Of a stretch of DNA of 64,000 nt, positions 1-8,804 are shown one piece after another. Within the stretch, counting starts at the first letter, position 1; each line of letters opens with the position of its first letter. The notes beneath the pieces are model-generated. The model ran no database searches, had not been told where the DNA came from, and worked only from the letters and a program-made list of their open reading frames with translations. A program made the translations under genes and the position numbers. Origin of the DNA: Pseudoxanthomonas sp. X-1 (GTDB lineage: Bacteria > Pseudomonadota > Gammaproteobacteria > Xanthomonadales > Xanthomonadaceae); the NCBI RefSeq assembly GCF_020042665.1, contig NZ_CP083376.1, positions 4,426,501 to 4,490,500 on the forward strand, given 5' to 3'.

Positions 1-1309
1 GGTTGCCGGCGGTGACGTAGAAATCGTGCGAGGAAAAGCGCACCTGGCTGTGGCGCAGGCCGGCCAGCAGCGACAGGCGCGGCAGGAACTCCCAGTAGGC
101 CTGCGCGTACTGGTCGAAGTTCTCCACCACATCGCGTTCGTTGCGGCGCAGCCGCCCGCGCACGCCCAGCGTGCTGCCGACGAAGTTTTCGTAACCGCGC
201 CGCTGCTGGCGCTGCTTCTCGAAGTTGGTGCCGGCGGTGAACTCGAGCGGCCGCCCGGCCGCCTCGCCCTGCCACGACCAGCGCCCGTCGGCGCCGCCGT
301 AGTCACTGTCCAGGTCGATCACGCCGCCGGCCTGCAGCGGGTTGGCCTGGGTCGCGGCGGGAATGGCCTGGTACTGCACCACCTTGCGGTTGCCGCTCCA
401 GGCGGACACGCGCACGGTCTGCTGCGCGCTCAGCGGCAGGGTGTAGAGCGCGCCCAGCTGGTTCTGCTGCACCGACTTGCGGGTGTCGTACTGCTCGGCC
501 TGCGGCGTGGCCTGGGTGCGGTCGGCGTCGACCTGCGCCTTGGTCAGGCCCAGCGGATCCTGCGCATCGCTGCGGAAGGCGTTGCCGACCAGGTCCAGCG
601 TGCCGGCGTTGCCGAGGTCGAAGGTGAACTTGGCATTGCCCGAATCGCGGTCGGCCGCGCTGTGCTGGCGGTAGCCGTCGGTCATGAAGCGCTGCACCGC
701 CACGTTGTAGCCCACCGCGCCGGCGGTGCCGCGCACGCGGGCTCCGGCGGTCCAGCTGTCGTCGCGGCCGTAGGTGCTCTGCACCGTGAGCTCGGGCGCC
801 TGGGTCGGCGCGGCGCTCCACAGCTGGATCACCCCGCCGGAGGAATTGCCGTACAGCGCCGAGAACGGCCCGCGCAGCACGTCCACGCGGCCGCCGCCGA
901 GCAGGTTGAAGTGCGAGACCTGGCCCTGGCCGTCGGGCATCGCCGCCGGGATGCCGTCGGCATACAGGCGGATGCCACGCACGCCGAAGGTGGTGCGCGC
1001 GCCGAAGCCGCGCACCGACAGCTGCGTGTCCTGGGCGTAGTTCTGTCGATCGCGCGCCAGCAGGCCAGGCACGCCCTGCAGCTCGTCGGACAGGTTGACG
1101 TCGTTGTGGCCGCCTTCGCCCAGGTCGATGCTGGACACCGAGGCGGGCACGCGGAAGGCGGGGACGCGCTCCAGGCGCGTGGTCACCACGATGCGGTCCA
1201 GGGTGAGCGCATCGGTCGGCGCGGCGGCCTGATCGGCCAGGGCGGGGGTGGAGACGGACAGCGCGGCCAGGCAGGCCACGTGCAGCGAAGCAGGGCGGAA
1301 ACGGATCAT
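1..1309 (-). CDS. pqqU: TonB-dependent receptor, PqqU/YncD-like (3' end beyond window)
   Basis: This is an outer-membrane TonB-dependent receptor. A signal peptide (MIRFRPASLHVACLAALS...ALA) is followed by a TonB box-like stretch (LDRIVVTTRLE) and a plug domain with RQNYAQDTQLSVRGFGAR, DGIPAAMPDGQGQ and VLRGPFSALYGNSSGGV. These stretches and later ones such as AEQYDTRKSVQQ and YQAIPAATQANPLQAGGVI match what I remember of E. coli YncD, shown to be the pyrroloquinoline quinone (PQQ) receptor PqqU. About 436 residues lie inside the window; the rest of the barrel is missing at the left edge. The gene is close to a PQQ-dependent alcohol dehydrogenase, which fits a role in cofactor capture. ATG at 1309 is the first in-frame ATG before the signal peptide. 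Receptor class is certain; PQQ as ligand is inferred from resemblance and context. Confidence 0.82.
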   Translation of the reverse strand, partial: MIRFRPASLHVACLAALSVSTPALADQAAAPTDALTLDRIVVTTRLERVPAFRVPASVSSIDLGEGGHNDVNLSDELQGVPGLLARDRQNYAQDTQLSVRGFGARTTFGVRGIRLYADGIPAAMPDGQGQVSHFNLLGGGRVDVLRGPFSALYGNSSGGVIQLWSAAPTQAPELTVQSTYGRDDSWTAGARVRGTAGAVGYNVAVQRFMTDGYRQHSAADRDSGNAKFTFDLGNAGTLDLVGNAFRSDAQDPLGLTKAQVDADRTQATPQAEQYDTRKSVQQNQLGALYTLPLSAQQTVRVSAWSGNRKVVQYQAIPAATQANPLQAGGVIDLDSDYGGADGRWSWQGEAAGRPLEFTAGTNFEKQRQQRRGYENFVGSTLGVRGRLRRNERDVVENFDQYAQAYWEFLPRLSLLAGLRHSQVRFSSHDFYVTAGN

Positions 1310-1436
1310 CAACGTCGAAACATCGTGGGGAAGGGAGCGTGCGCCCCCGCGCGGCATGGGCCGCGCGCGTCCCGTGCGGGATCGCATGCCGGGCGCACGC
1401 GACAAGGAGAACACGCCCGCGGCCCGCAGGGGTGAA

Positions 1437-1459
1437 GATCCGCGCCTCCGACGCGGATC
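1437..1459 (-). terminator. stem-loop downstream of adhP
   Basis: A perfect 8-bp stem (GATCCGCG / CGCGGATC, 7-base loop) begins 34 bases after the adhP stop on the minus strand. No clear T-run follows, so termination is only suggested. The rest of 1310-1492 shows no gene; it carries the upstream region of the pqqU-like receptor. Confidence 0.4.
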
Positions 1460-1492
1460 CTGGTCGCGCGCGCGGTGCGCAGGCATCGCCGT

Positions 1493-2521
1493 CTACGCCG
1501 CCATGTCCAGCACCACCCGGCCCTCGATCCGGCCGGCATGCATCCTGGCGAACACGTCGTTGATGTTGTCCAGGGTGTCGGTGCTCACGGTCGCGGCGAC
1601 CTTGCCGGCCTGCGCGAACTCCAGCGACTCCTGCAGGTCCAGGCGCGTGCCGACGATCGAGCCGCGCACGGTCACGCCATTGAGGACCATGCCGAAGATG
1701 TCCAGCGGGAACTGGCCCGGCGGCAGGCCGTTGAGCGAGACGGTGCCGCCGCGGCGGACCATGCCGATGGCCTGCTCGAAGGCCTTGGGCGAGACCGCGG
1801 TGACCAGCGCGCCGTGCGCGCCGCCGATCTCCTTCTTCAGGTACGCCACCGGATCGGTGGTGCGCGCGTTGACCGTCACCGTCGCGCCCAGGCGCGTGGC
1901 CAGCGCCAGCTTGGCGTCGTCCACGTCCACCGCGGCCACGTTCAGCCCCATCGCCTTGGCGTACTGCACCGCCATGTGGCCCAGCCCGCCGATACCGGAG
2001 ATCACCACCCAATTGCCGGGCCGGGTGTCGGTGACCTTCAGGCCCTTGTAGACAGTGACGCCGGCGCACAGGATCGGCGCGACCTCGACGAAGCCGACGT
2101 TCTTCGGCAGGTGGCCGACGTAGCCGGCATTGGCCAGCGCGTACTCGGCGAAGCCGCCGTTGACCGAGTAGCCGGTGTTCTGCTGCGCCTCGCACAGGGT
2201 TTCCCAGCCGCCCAGGCAGTGTTCGCAGTGGCCGCAGGCCGAGTACAGCCATGGGATGCCCACGCGGTCGCCTTCGCGGACGTGGGTGACGCCTTCGCCC
2301 ACGGCCACGACATGGCCCACGCCCTCGTGGCCGGGGATGAAGGGCGGATTGGGCTTGACCGGCCAGTCGCCCTCGGCCGCGTGCAGGTCGGTATGGCACA
2401 CGCCGCAGGCCTCGATCTTGACCAGGAGGTCGCCGGCCCTGGGCCGCGGCACGGTCACTTCCTCGATCACCAGCGGCTTGCCGAACTCGCGCACCACGGC
2501 GGCTTTCATCGTCTTGTTCAT
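1493..2521 (-). CDS. adhP: zinc-dependent alcohol dehydrogenase (AdhP family)
   Basis: Cytosolic NAD(P)-dependent medium-chain alcohol dehydrogenase of 342 residues, the usual AdhP length. Visible catalytic zinc ligands are C42 (GVCHTDLHA) and H65-E66 (PGHEGVGHV). The structural zinc site is C96, C99, C102 and C110 (SACGHCEHC...ETLC). The Rossmann glycine motif is [14 protein letters not shown]. It would interconvert ethanol or other primary alcohols with aldehydes. ATG at 2521 has AGGAG 11 bases upstream; the in-frame GTG at 2530 is too close to that site, and an internal ATG at 2509 is also possible. It follows azurin on the same strand with about 155 bases between, probably a separate transcript, and a CRP/FNR-type box lies about 66 bases before the start. 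Confidence 0.93.
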   Translation of the reverse strand: MNKTMKAAVVREFGKPLVIEEVTVPRPRAGDLLVKIEACGVCHTDLHAAEGDWPVKPNPPFIPGHEGVGHVVAVGEGVTHVREGDRVGIPWLYSACGHCEHCLGGWETLCEAQQNTGYSVNGGFAEYALANAGYVGHLPKNVGFVEVAPILCAGVTVYKGLKVTDTRPGNWVVISGIGGLGHMAVQYAKAMGLNVAAVDVDDAKLALATRLGATVTVNARTTDPVAYLKKEIGGAHGALVTAVSPKAFEQAIGMVRRGGTVSLNGLPPGQFPLDIFGMVLNGVTVRGSIVGTRLDLQESLEFAQAGKVAATVSTDTLDNINDVFARMHAGRIEGRVVLDMAA

Positions 2522-2586
2522 CGCGCTCACAACTCCTGTGGAAAAGGTCCCGGATCGCAGGCTAGGCCGGTGCGGCGGGACCCGCC

Positions 2587-2600
2587 TTGATCCGGGTCAA
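2587..2600. promoter_or_regulatory. FNR/Anr-like box upstream of adhP
   Basis: TTGATCCGGGTCAA fits the FNR/Anr consensus TTGAT-N4-ATCAA with one mismatch. It lies between azurin and adhP, 66 bases upstream of the adhP start. This would suit oxygen- or CRP-family control of an alcohol dehydrogenase. It is a single site seen by eye, and a CRP/Clp-family protein could bind it equally well. Confidence 0.45.
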
Positions 2601-2675
2601 TGTCCCGACCCGGCCCTTCGGCGGATGAAACAGGCGGCGCGCGCTCGGCATCGGCACGGCCGCCATGCCTTCGAC

Positions 2676-3128
2676 TCAGCCGAAGACGAACTTGCCCTTC
2701 ATCATCGTGGAGTGCCCCGGGAAGGAGCAGAAGAAGCTGTAGTCGCCGCCCTTGCTCAACTTGGAGGTGGCGAAGGTCACCGTGTCGCTTTGGCCGCCGC
2801 CGATCACCTTGGTATGGGCGATCACGCGCGCGTCGCCGGCCTTGAGGAAGCCGGCGGCCATGCCCGCCTTCATGCCATCGGCGTCGATGCCGGCCATGTC
2901 GGCGGTCCTGGCCAGCACCCAGTCGTGGCCCATCACGTTGGCGGCCAGCTTGCCGGTATGGGTCAGGGTCACGCTCACCTGGGTGCAGGCTGGGTCGATC
3001 CGGATCTCGGTCTTGTCGAACTTCATCGCATCGTCGCCGCTGATGGCGACCGCACAGGTCCTGGCGAACGCGGTCGGGGCCATGCAGGCCAGGCACAGCA
3101 AGACCAGGGTGGAAAACAGCTTGCGCAT
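2676..3128 (-). CDS. azu: azurin
   Basis: Periplasmic type-1 copper electron carrier of 150 residues. A signal peptide ends near AFA (residue 22). The copper ligands are H68 (NVMGHDW), C134, H139 and M143 (CSFPGHSTMMKG), with the exact family spacing. C25 and C48 match the conserved azurin disulfide. The start at 3128 has GAGGA about 9 bases upstream; upstream in-frame codons give no signal-like sequence. It lies downstream of the PQQ dehydrogenase and cytochrome-fusion genes on the same strand, so it probably carries electrons from that system to a terminal oxidase. That link is inferred from position. Confidence 0.95.
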   Translation of the reverse strand: MRKLFSTLVLLCLACMAPTAFARTCAVAISGDDAMKFDKTEIRIDPACTQVSVTLTHTGKLAANVMGHDWVLARTADMAGIDADGMKAGMAAGFLKAGDARVIAHTKVIGGGQSDTVTFATSKLSKGGDYSFFCSFPGHSTMMKGKFVFG

Positions 3129-3162
3129 CGTCGGTGGTCCTCTTTTCTTGTGCGTAAGGGGG

Positions 3163-3181
3163 CTGGAGCGGTTCGCTCCAG
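3163..3181. promoter_or_regulatory. hairpin in the azurin leader region
   Basis: CTGGAGCG-GTT-CGCTCCAG is a perfect 8-bp stem with a 3-base loop, 35 bases upstream of the azurin start and about 155 bases after the cytochrome-fusion stop. It could end the upstream transcript or act as an operator or leader structure. No T-tract follows, so I cannot decide. Confidence 0.35.
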
Positions 3182-3335
3182 GAGGGGCCCACACCGCGCG
3201 CATCCCCCGCGGATGCGCACGGTGCGGGGTGGAACGCCAGAAGCGCGGGCCGACCGGGATGAAAGGGATCCAGGTCGATCTCCCGTCGCCGGGCCACGGC
3301 CGCCACGCGCCAATCCGCGTCGCGGCGGCGCTGGC

Positions 3336-4574
3336 CTAAGGGTCGGTGCCGCGATAGACCAGCGGCTCCTTGGAGGCCTTGGCCTCGTCGAAGGTCAGCG
3401 GCTTGTCGCCGGCCGGATAGCCGTTCTCCTGCAGCAGGAAGGCCATGATGTCGGCGTAGGTGTCGTGGTCCAGGCTGGCCGGCTGGGTGGCGGGCATGTT
3501 CTGCGAGACGATGGTGAAGATGTCGCCCACGTGGAAGCCCGCCGCCGGGTTGGCGAAGTGCTTGCCCTTCAGCGCCGGCCCGGCGCGCCCGGCCAGCGTG
3601 TCGCCGTGGCACAGCGCGCAGTTGTCGGCGTAGTCCTGCTTGCCCTTCTCGGCCTGCGCGGCGGTGAACAGCTTGGGCGCATCGCCGGCCGGCGTGGTTG
3701 CGGCGGTCGCGGCCGCCGCGCCGCCGCCTGGCCCGTTCCAGGCCAGCTGCGCGCCACGCCTGAACATCGCCTGCGTGGTCGCGTTGGCCTGGGCCTTGCC
3801 GCTGCCCTGCGGCGTGGCCAGCACCGCGTAGGGATCCAGCAGCCTGCCCAGCGTGCCGTCGGCGCCGAGCGCGGCGACGCTGGCCTCGAAGGCCTGCGCG
3901 GCCGCGGCGTTGGCCGGGTCGTACAGGGCCACCAGGTTCCAGCGCGCATGCGGCTCGTCCAGCTCGGCATAGTCGAACGGCGCGGCGTCCTTGTGCGCGC
4001 TCAGCCAGCCGACCACCGCCGGACGCCACAGCATGGCGGCGCCGACCTTGTGCTGCTCCAGCGCCTCGATGGCGTCGTCGTTGGTCAGGTGCACGTCGGC
4101 CTGCAGCTTCGGGTAATCGGCGAAGTACAGGTTGGGCGTGGTCTGGTAGGTCACCGCGACCGGGCTGCCCGGCGGCAGCGTGGCCAGCGAGCGGGCCTGG
4201 CTGCCGCGCGGGGTGACCAGCACGAAGCCGGTGCGCCCGTAGGCGGCGGTGGCCTTGAGGCCCTCGGGCACGCCCGAGGCGCTGGCATCGACCGGGAAAC
4301 CCAACACCAGCTGGCAGTCCTTGGCCGCCAGTTTGTTGAACTCCTTCAGGTCGAAGCCTTCATCGTCATCGCCGGTGCCGTCGAACGCATGCACCGACAA
4401 GGTGGTCTTCTGCTGCCTGGCCACGGCCGCGGCGATGGCCTTGTCCATCGCCGCGGTCGGGCTGGAGCTGTCCACGCAGACCGAGACGGCGGCCTGGGCG
4501 GCGCCGATGCCGCCGGCGCACAGCGCCAGCGACACGACGGAACGGAGGAGGGTGGGGTGCGGGGTGTGTTTCAT
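3336..4574 (-). CDS. MoxJ/XoxJ-like periplasmic binding protein fused to cytochrome c
   Basis: This 412-residue exported protein has two parts. After a signal peptide (cleavage near AQA, residue 28), residues 30-270 form a substrate-binding-protein-like domain that resembles the quinoprotein-dehydrogenase-associated family containing MxaJ/XoxJ. After an Ala/Pro linker (about 283-300), residues 303-390 are a cytochrome c domain with heme motif C319-A-L-C322-H323 and a likely axial Met360 (SQNMPATQP). It lies 23 bases downstream of the PQQ dehydrogenase in an evident operon, so the cytochrome part is the probable electron acceptor and the J-like part may help maturation. The start at 4574 has GGAG 7 bases upstream. 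Fusing the J-like and cytochrome roles in one chain is unusual; these are usually separate genes. Confidence 0.85.
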   Translation of the reverse strand: MKHTPHPTLLRSVVSLALCAGGIGAAQAAVSVCVDSSSPTAAMDKAIAAAVARQQKTTLSVHAFDGTGDDDEGFDLKEFNKLAAKDCQLVLGFPVDASASGVPEGLKATAAYGRTGFVLVTPRGSQARSLATLPPGSPVAVTYQTTPNLYFADYPKLQADVHLTNDDAIEALEQHKVGAAMLWRPAVVGWLSAHKDAAPFDYAELDEPHARWNLVALYDPANAAAAQAFEASVAALGADGTLGRLLDPYAVLATPQGSGKAQANATTQAMFRRGAQLAWNGPGGGAAAATAATTPAGDAPKLFTAAQAEKGKQDYADNCALCHGDTLAGRAGPALKGKHFANPAAGFHVGDIFTIVSQNMPATQPASLDHDTYADIMAFLLQENGYPAGDKPLTFDEAKASKEPLVYRGTDP

Positions 4575-4597
4575 GGCCTGGCTCCGGGTGCGAATGC

Positions 4598-6310
4598 TTA
4601 CAGCGAGAACACGTACAGGTGGCCGCCGAGCGGGATGTTGCGGACCTTCGGGTCCTTGGCCATCTCGCCGCCCCAGATCGGCACGCCGCCGCCCCAGCCC
4701 GCGTACACGCCGACGTACTGCTTGCCGTTGACGGTCCAGGTGGAGGGCACGCCGAGCACGCCGGAGGCCATCTGCGGGCTCTTCCACAGGACCTTGCCGG
4801 TCTTGGCGTCGAACGCGTACAGGTAGCCATCGGCGCTGCCGGAGAACAGCAGGCCGCCGGCGGTGGTCAACATGCCGCCGTTCCACGGCAGCTCGGACGG
4901 GAAGTTCCAGACCTGCTTGCCGGTGTTCAGATCGATCGCCTGCACCGCGCCCCAGTGGTTGGGGAAGGCTGGGTCGCGCTTGACCAGGAAGGTCTCGCCC
5001 AGGAACGGCAGGCCGGCCTTGTAGCTGACCGCCGCGCCCTTCATGGTCATGCAGGTGTGCAGGGTCGGCACGTAGGCCATGTGCGTGTCGGGGCTGACCG
5101 AGATCGGCCACCAGTTCTTGCCGCCCAGGAAGCTGGGGCAGGTGAACACTTCCTTGTCCACGGTCGGGCGCATCGCCGGATCAGTGACCGGCTTGCCGTC
5201 CTTGAAGCCGCTGACCGAGGTGGCCGTGGCGAACTTCTCGGCATAGATCAGCTTGCCGTTGGTGCGGTCGATCGCATAGAACCAGCCGTTGCGGCTGGCG
5301 CTGACGATGGCCTTGTACTTCTTGCCCTTGTAGGTGATGTCGGTCAGCACCGTCTCGTTGGTGCCGTCGTAGTCCCAGGTGTCGTTGGGCGTGTACTGGT
5401 AATGCCACTTGATCTTGCCGTCGGCCGGGTTCACCGCGATGACCGAGTCGGTGTACAGATTGTCGCCCGGGCGCAGCGTGGCCAGCCACGGGCCGGGATT
5501 GCCCACGCCCCAGAACAGCGTGTCGGTGTCGGCGTCGTAGCTGCCGGTCAGCCAGGCCGCGCCGCCGCCGGTCTCGGCCGCGCCCTTGGGCCAGGTGTCA
5601 CCGCCCGGCTCGCCCGGCAGCGGGATGGTGTGCAGCTTCCACACCTGCTTGCCGGTCTTGGCGTCCAGCGCCTCGATGAAGCCGCGCGCGCCGTACTCGC
5701 CGCCGGACACGCCCACGATCACCTTGCCTTTGACCACCAGCGGGGCCAGGGTCATCGCATAGCCCACATCGGGCGCGTTGAGCTGCTCGTTCCAGGCCAC
5801 ATCGCCGGTCTGCGCGTTCAGCGCGACCACGTGGTTGTCCAGGGTGGCCATGTAGACCTTGTCCTCGTACAGCGCCACGCCGCGATTGACCACGTCGCAG
5901 CAGATGGTCTTCAGGCCGACGTTGGACAGGTCGTGGGCGTACTCCCACAGCTTCTTGCCGGTGCTGGCCTGGAAGGCGATCAGGTGGTTCTTCGGCGTGG
6001 TGATGAACAGATAGTCGCCGTTGACGATCGGCGGGGCCTCGTGGCCCATGTCGAACTCGCTCTTCCAGTCCCAGGCCGGCTTGAGGTTGGCCACGTTGCC
6101 GCTGTCGATGGTCTTGAATGGCGCATAGCCGCGGCTGGTGTAGTCGCGGCGGTACATCAGCCAGCCGCTGTCGCTGGCGGCGGCCTTCAGGCGCGCGTCG
6201 GTCACCGGGGCATACGGGGCGTCGGCGGCGCTGGCCGCGCCGCTGCAGGCCAGCACGCTGGCCACGGCCAGCGCCTTGAGCGCCTGGGTGGTGGGACGAT
6301 GGATGTGCAT
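4598..6310 (-). CDS. PQQ-dependent alcohol dehydrogenase, lanthanide type
   Basis: Periplasmic quinoprotein alcohol dehydrogenase, 570 residues with a signal peptide to about residue 29. It shows the vicinal cysteine pair C137-C138 (TICCDVV) that contacts PQQ and the metal ligands E205 (SGGEYGARG) and N271 (GVGNPGPW). The catalytic D313 lies in WDYDG, with a second aspartate two residues later, D315. In the characterised family this extra Asp marks lanthanide enzymes (XoxF, ExaF, PedH), while calcium enzymes have Ala or Ser. Tryptophan-docking propeller repeats such as TGKKLWEY, TGKQVWKL and TGKVLWKS are visible. The start has AGGAG 8 bases upstream. It is 44 bases below a TonB receptor gene and 23 bases above the cytochrome fusion. 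It oxidises alcohols to aldehydes; metal use is inferred from the motif. Confidence 0.93.
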   Translation of the reverse strand: MHIHRPTTQALKALAVASVLACSGAASAADAPYAPVTDARLKAAASDSGWLMYRRDYTSRGYAPFKTIDSGNVANLKPAWDWKSEFDMGHEAPPIVNGDYLFITTPKNHLIAFQASTGKKLWEYAHDLSNVGLKTICCDVVNRGVALYEDKVYMATLDNHVVALNAQTGDVAWNEQLNAPDVGYAMTLAPLVVKGKVIVGVSGGEYGARGFIEALDAKTGKQVWKLHTIPLPGEPGGDTWPKGAAETGGGAAWLTGSYDADTDTLFWGVGNPGPWLATLRPGDNLYTDSVIAVNPADGKIKWHYQYTPNDTWDYDGTNETVLTDITYKGKKYKAIVSASRNGWFYAIDRTNGKLIYAEKFATATSVSGFKDGKPVTDPAMRPTVDKEVFTCPSFLGGKNWWPISVSPDTHMAYVPTLHTCMTMKGAAVSYKAGLPFLGETFLVKRDPAFPNHWGAVQAIDLNTGKQVWNFPSELPWNGGMLTTAGGLLFSGSADGYLYAFDAKTGKVLWKSPQMASGVLGVPSTWTVNGKQYVGVYAGWGGGVPIWGGEMAKDPKVRNIPLGGHLYVFSL

Positions 6311-6354
6311 GTGTCGCTCTCCTGGGTAATGGGTTGCCTTGGGGATGCGGTGGA

Positions 6355-8772
6355 CTAGAAGCGGTAGCGGGCCCCGACCCATCCACCGCGCGGGGCGCCC
6401 GGCCCCAGGAACCGGGGATCGGAATCCCCGGGGAAGACGTCGCCCGGCTCGCCCAACGTGCCGAAGCTGGCGTAGCGCTTGCCGGTGAGGTTCTCGATGC
6501 GCGCGCTCAGCTGCAGGCGCGGGGTCACGTCCCAGCGCGCGTGCAGGCCGAACAGCGCATAGCCGCCGAGCGGCGCGAGCTGGTTGGACTCGTCGCCGCG
6601 CAGGGACTGGCTGCTGCGGTACTGGCCATCGATGCCGATGCGCAGGGCCTGGCTCAGCGCGAACTCGACCCCGGCCTTGAGCTGGTGCCGCGACAGGCCC
6701 GGGATGCGATCGCCGCGCTGCACGGTGATCTGCCCGTCGGCGTCGGCCTGCGGGTTGTGGACCGCGTTCTCGGTGAACCCGTCCTGGTAGGTCGCATCCA
6801 GCCACACATAGCTGGCCGACCACTCCAACCGGTCGCCCGCCAGGCGGCCCTGCGCGGACAGCTCCAGGCCCTGGCGGCGGGTGTCGCCGACATTGGCGAA
6901 GAAGCCCTCGTTGGAGGTCGCCCCGCCGACGGCCTGGAACAGGATGTCGTCATGGCTGGTGGTGCGGAACACGCCGGCCTGCCACTGCACGCCGGCGCCG
7001 CGGCCGCGCAGTCCGGCCTCCCAGCTCTTGGCCACCACCTGGTCGAGCGGCGGATCGGCGACGAACTGGTTGGGCAGCTTGCACGGCGCGTCCTCGTCCG
7101 AGCAGGTCAGTTCCACCGGCGTGGGCGCGCGGGTGGACTCGCTGTAGCTGCCATAGGCGGTGAGCGAGGTGCTCAACTTCCAGGCCAGGCCCGCGGCCGG
7201 ATTCAGGCGTGAGAACACGTGCTCGCCGTTGAGGTCCGGGTTCTCGCCCGAGCGATCGGCGATGCGCGTGCGGGTGTGGTTGTAGCGGGCCGAGAGGGTC
7301 AGCGCCAGCGCCTCGGTGAGGCTGAAGGTGTCGGTGGCGTACCAGGCGTAGGTGCGCGTGCTGGCGAACACGTCCAGTGCCTGATCGGGAATCTGCAGGC
7401 CAGCATCGCGCGAGGTGCTGCGGTCCTCCAGCAGCACCGCCGGCGCGACGATGCTGGAATAGCGCACGTTGCCGCTGAGCCAGTCGCCGCCGAGCACCAG
7501 CTGGTTGTCGTGGCCCCCGAGCGGGCGCGAGAACACCAGCTGCACGTTGCCGCCGTGCGCGCGCTGGCGGCGGTGGCCGATGTTGTTCACCGCATCGTAG
7601 TCGGAGGAGACCGGATCACCGTTCTGGTCGGTGACGAAGGTCGGCTGGCCCTGGTCGTCCTCGTCCTCGCACAAGAAAGCGGGATCGTCCTCGCAGGCTT
7701 CCGCGTCGCTGGTGTCGCCGTTGAACGAGCGCGTCCTGACCGTGCGCTGGTAGGCCATCGCGCTCAGCACCACGTCGTCGGCAATGTCGTAGCGGCCGTG
7801 CAGGCTGGCCTGGGTCAGGTCGTTCTGCGTCTGGTCCGGCGCGGTGAAGATGCTGGCGTAGTCGCGGCGCATGGCCTGGATCGACTGCGCGCCGTTGCCG
7901 GTGAGGTCGGTCCTGGCCTTGGCCAGGTCCAGATCCAGCGCGGCGCGTTCGCCGCGCCAGCCGAAATTGGCCATGTAATGGCGGGCGTGGGTGGGCGAGA
8001 GATCGCGCCAGCCCTGCTCGTACAGATGGTCGGCCAGCACGTAGTAGCCCAGCGTGCCGTTGTTGCCGCCGGACTCGACGCTGGCCACCTCGCGCCCGAA
8101 CGAGCCGGCCTCATACGACAGCGCCGTGCCCGGATCGTCGAAGCCGTTCTTGGACCGCAGCACGATCGCCCCGCCCAGCGTGTTCAGACCGAACACCGGG
8201 TTGGCGCCGGTGACCACGTCCAGCCGGTCGATGCCCTGCTGCGGCAGCAGGTCCCAGTTGACCGTGTCGCCGAAGACCTCATTGACGCGCACGCCGTCCT
8301 GGTAGACCGCGATGCCCTGGGCGATGCCCAGCAGCGGCGAGCCGGTGAAGCCGCGGAACTGCACATCCGGCTGCAGCGGATTGCCCTGCACGCTGTTGAG
8401 GCTGATGCCGGCCACCTGGCGATCCATGGCCTCGGTCAGGTCGACCGAGGTCATGCGGTCCAGCTGGTCCGCATCCAGCCCGCGCACCGGATAGGGCGAC
8501 TTGTCCGCCGGCAGCGTGGCATCGCCATTGGGCGTCACGCCGACCACGTCGAGCGTGGGCAGCGTGGTGATGCCGGGTGTGGCGGTGTCGGCGGCCAGCG
8601 CGGGCATGAGGGCAGGGCAGGCTCCAAGCAGGGCCAGCGCCAGCGCACGGCACAGCGCGCGCCGCGACGGCATCCGCTGGGCGGAAGAGGTCGAAGACGG
8701 GGTGCGAAGACGTGCAGCGGCCGGCACGTGCCGGACACCGCTTCGCCGCTGGTCGTCGTTGCAGACGGCCAT
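6355..8772 (-). CDS. TonB-dependent receptor heading the PQQ dehydrogenase operon
   Basis: Outer-membrane TonB-dependent receptor of 805 residues. It has a signal-like segment (ALALALLGACPALMPALAA), a TonB box region (LPTLDVVGVTP), a plug with DVQFRGFTGSPLLGIAQG and GLNTLGGAIVLRSKNG, and a 22-strand-type barrel ending in GWVGARYRF with C-terminal Phe. ATG at 8772 has AAGGAG 6 bases upstream, which argues for a long N-terminal extension (hydrophobic core only after about residue 40); ATG at 8673 would give a conventional signal peptide but has no ribosome site. It directly precedes the PQQ dehydrogenase (44 bases), so a lanthanide chelate, PQQ or an alcohol substrate are possible ligands; none can be proved from sequence. 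Confidence 0.88.
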   Translation of the reverse strand: MAVCNDDQRRSGVRHVPAAARLRTPSSTSSAQRMPSRRALCRALALALLGACPALMPALAADTATPGITTLPTLDVVGVTPNGDATLPADKSPYPVRGLDADQLDRMTSVDLTEAMDRQVAGISLNSVQGNPLQPDVQFRGFTGSPLLGIAQGIAVYQDGVRVNEVFGDTVNWDLLPQQGIDRLDVVTGANPVFGLNTLGGAIVLRSKNGFDDPGTALSYEAGSFGREVASVESGGNNGTLGYYVLADHLYEQGWRDLSPTHARHYMANFGWRGERAALDLDLAKARTDLTGNGAQSIQAMRRDYASIFTAPDQTQNDLTQASLHGRYDIADDVVLSAMAYQRTVRTRSFNGDTSDAEACEDDPAFLCEDEDDQGQPTFVTDQNGDPVSSDYDAVNNIGHRRQRAHGGNVQLVFSRPLGGHDNQLVLGGDWLSGNVRYSSIVAPAVLLEDRSTSRDAGLQIPDQALDVFASTRTYAWYATDTFSLTEALALTLSARYNHTRTRIADRSGENPDLNGEHVFSRLNPAAGLAWKLSTSLTAYGSYSESTRAPTPVELTCSDEDAPCKLPNQFVADPPLDQVVAKSWEAGLRGRGAGVQWQAGVFRTTSHDDILFQAVGGATSNEGFFANVGDTRRQGLELSAQGRLAGDRLEWSASYVWLDATYQDGFTENAVHNPQADADGQITVQRGDRIPGLSRHQLKAGVEFALSQALRIGIDGQYRSSQSLRGDESNQLAPLGGYALFGLHARWDVTPRLQLSARIENLTGKRYASFGTLGEPGDVFPGDSDPRFLGPGAPRGGWVGARYRF

Positions 8773-8804
8773 ATGGAGCTCCTTGAACGCGGTTGCAGAG
8801 GCTG

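Noticed and set aside
1310..1492. Riboswitch upstream of the PqqU-like receptor
   Set aside because: No cobalamin or other known aptamer core could be recognised; only a short hairpin belonging to the adhP 3' region.
2175..4826. 883-residue plus-strand open frame over azurin and the cytochrome fusion
   Set aside because: Antisense shadow: no recognisable domains and it covers well-supported minus-strand genes.
4598..6310. Calling the PQQ dehydrogenase a classic calcium ExaA/MxaF enzyme
   Set aside because: The position two residues after the catalytic Asp is Asp (D315), not Ala or Ser, which favours lanthanide use.
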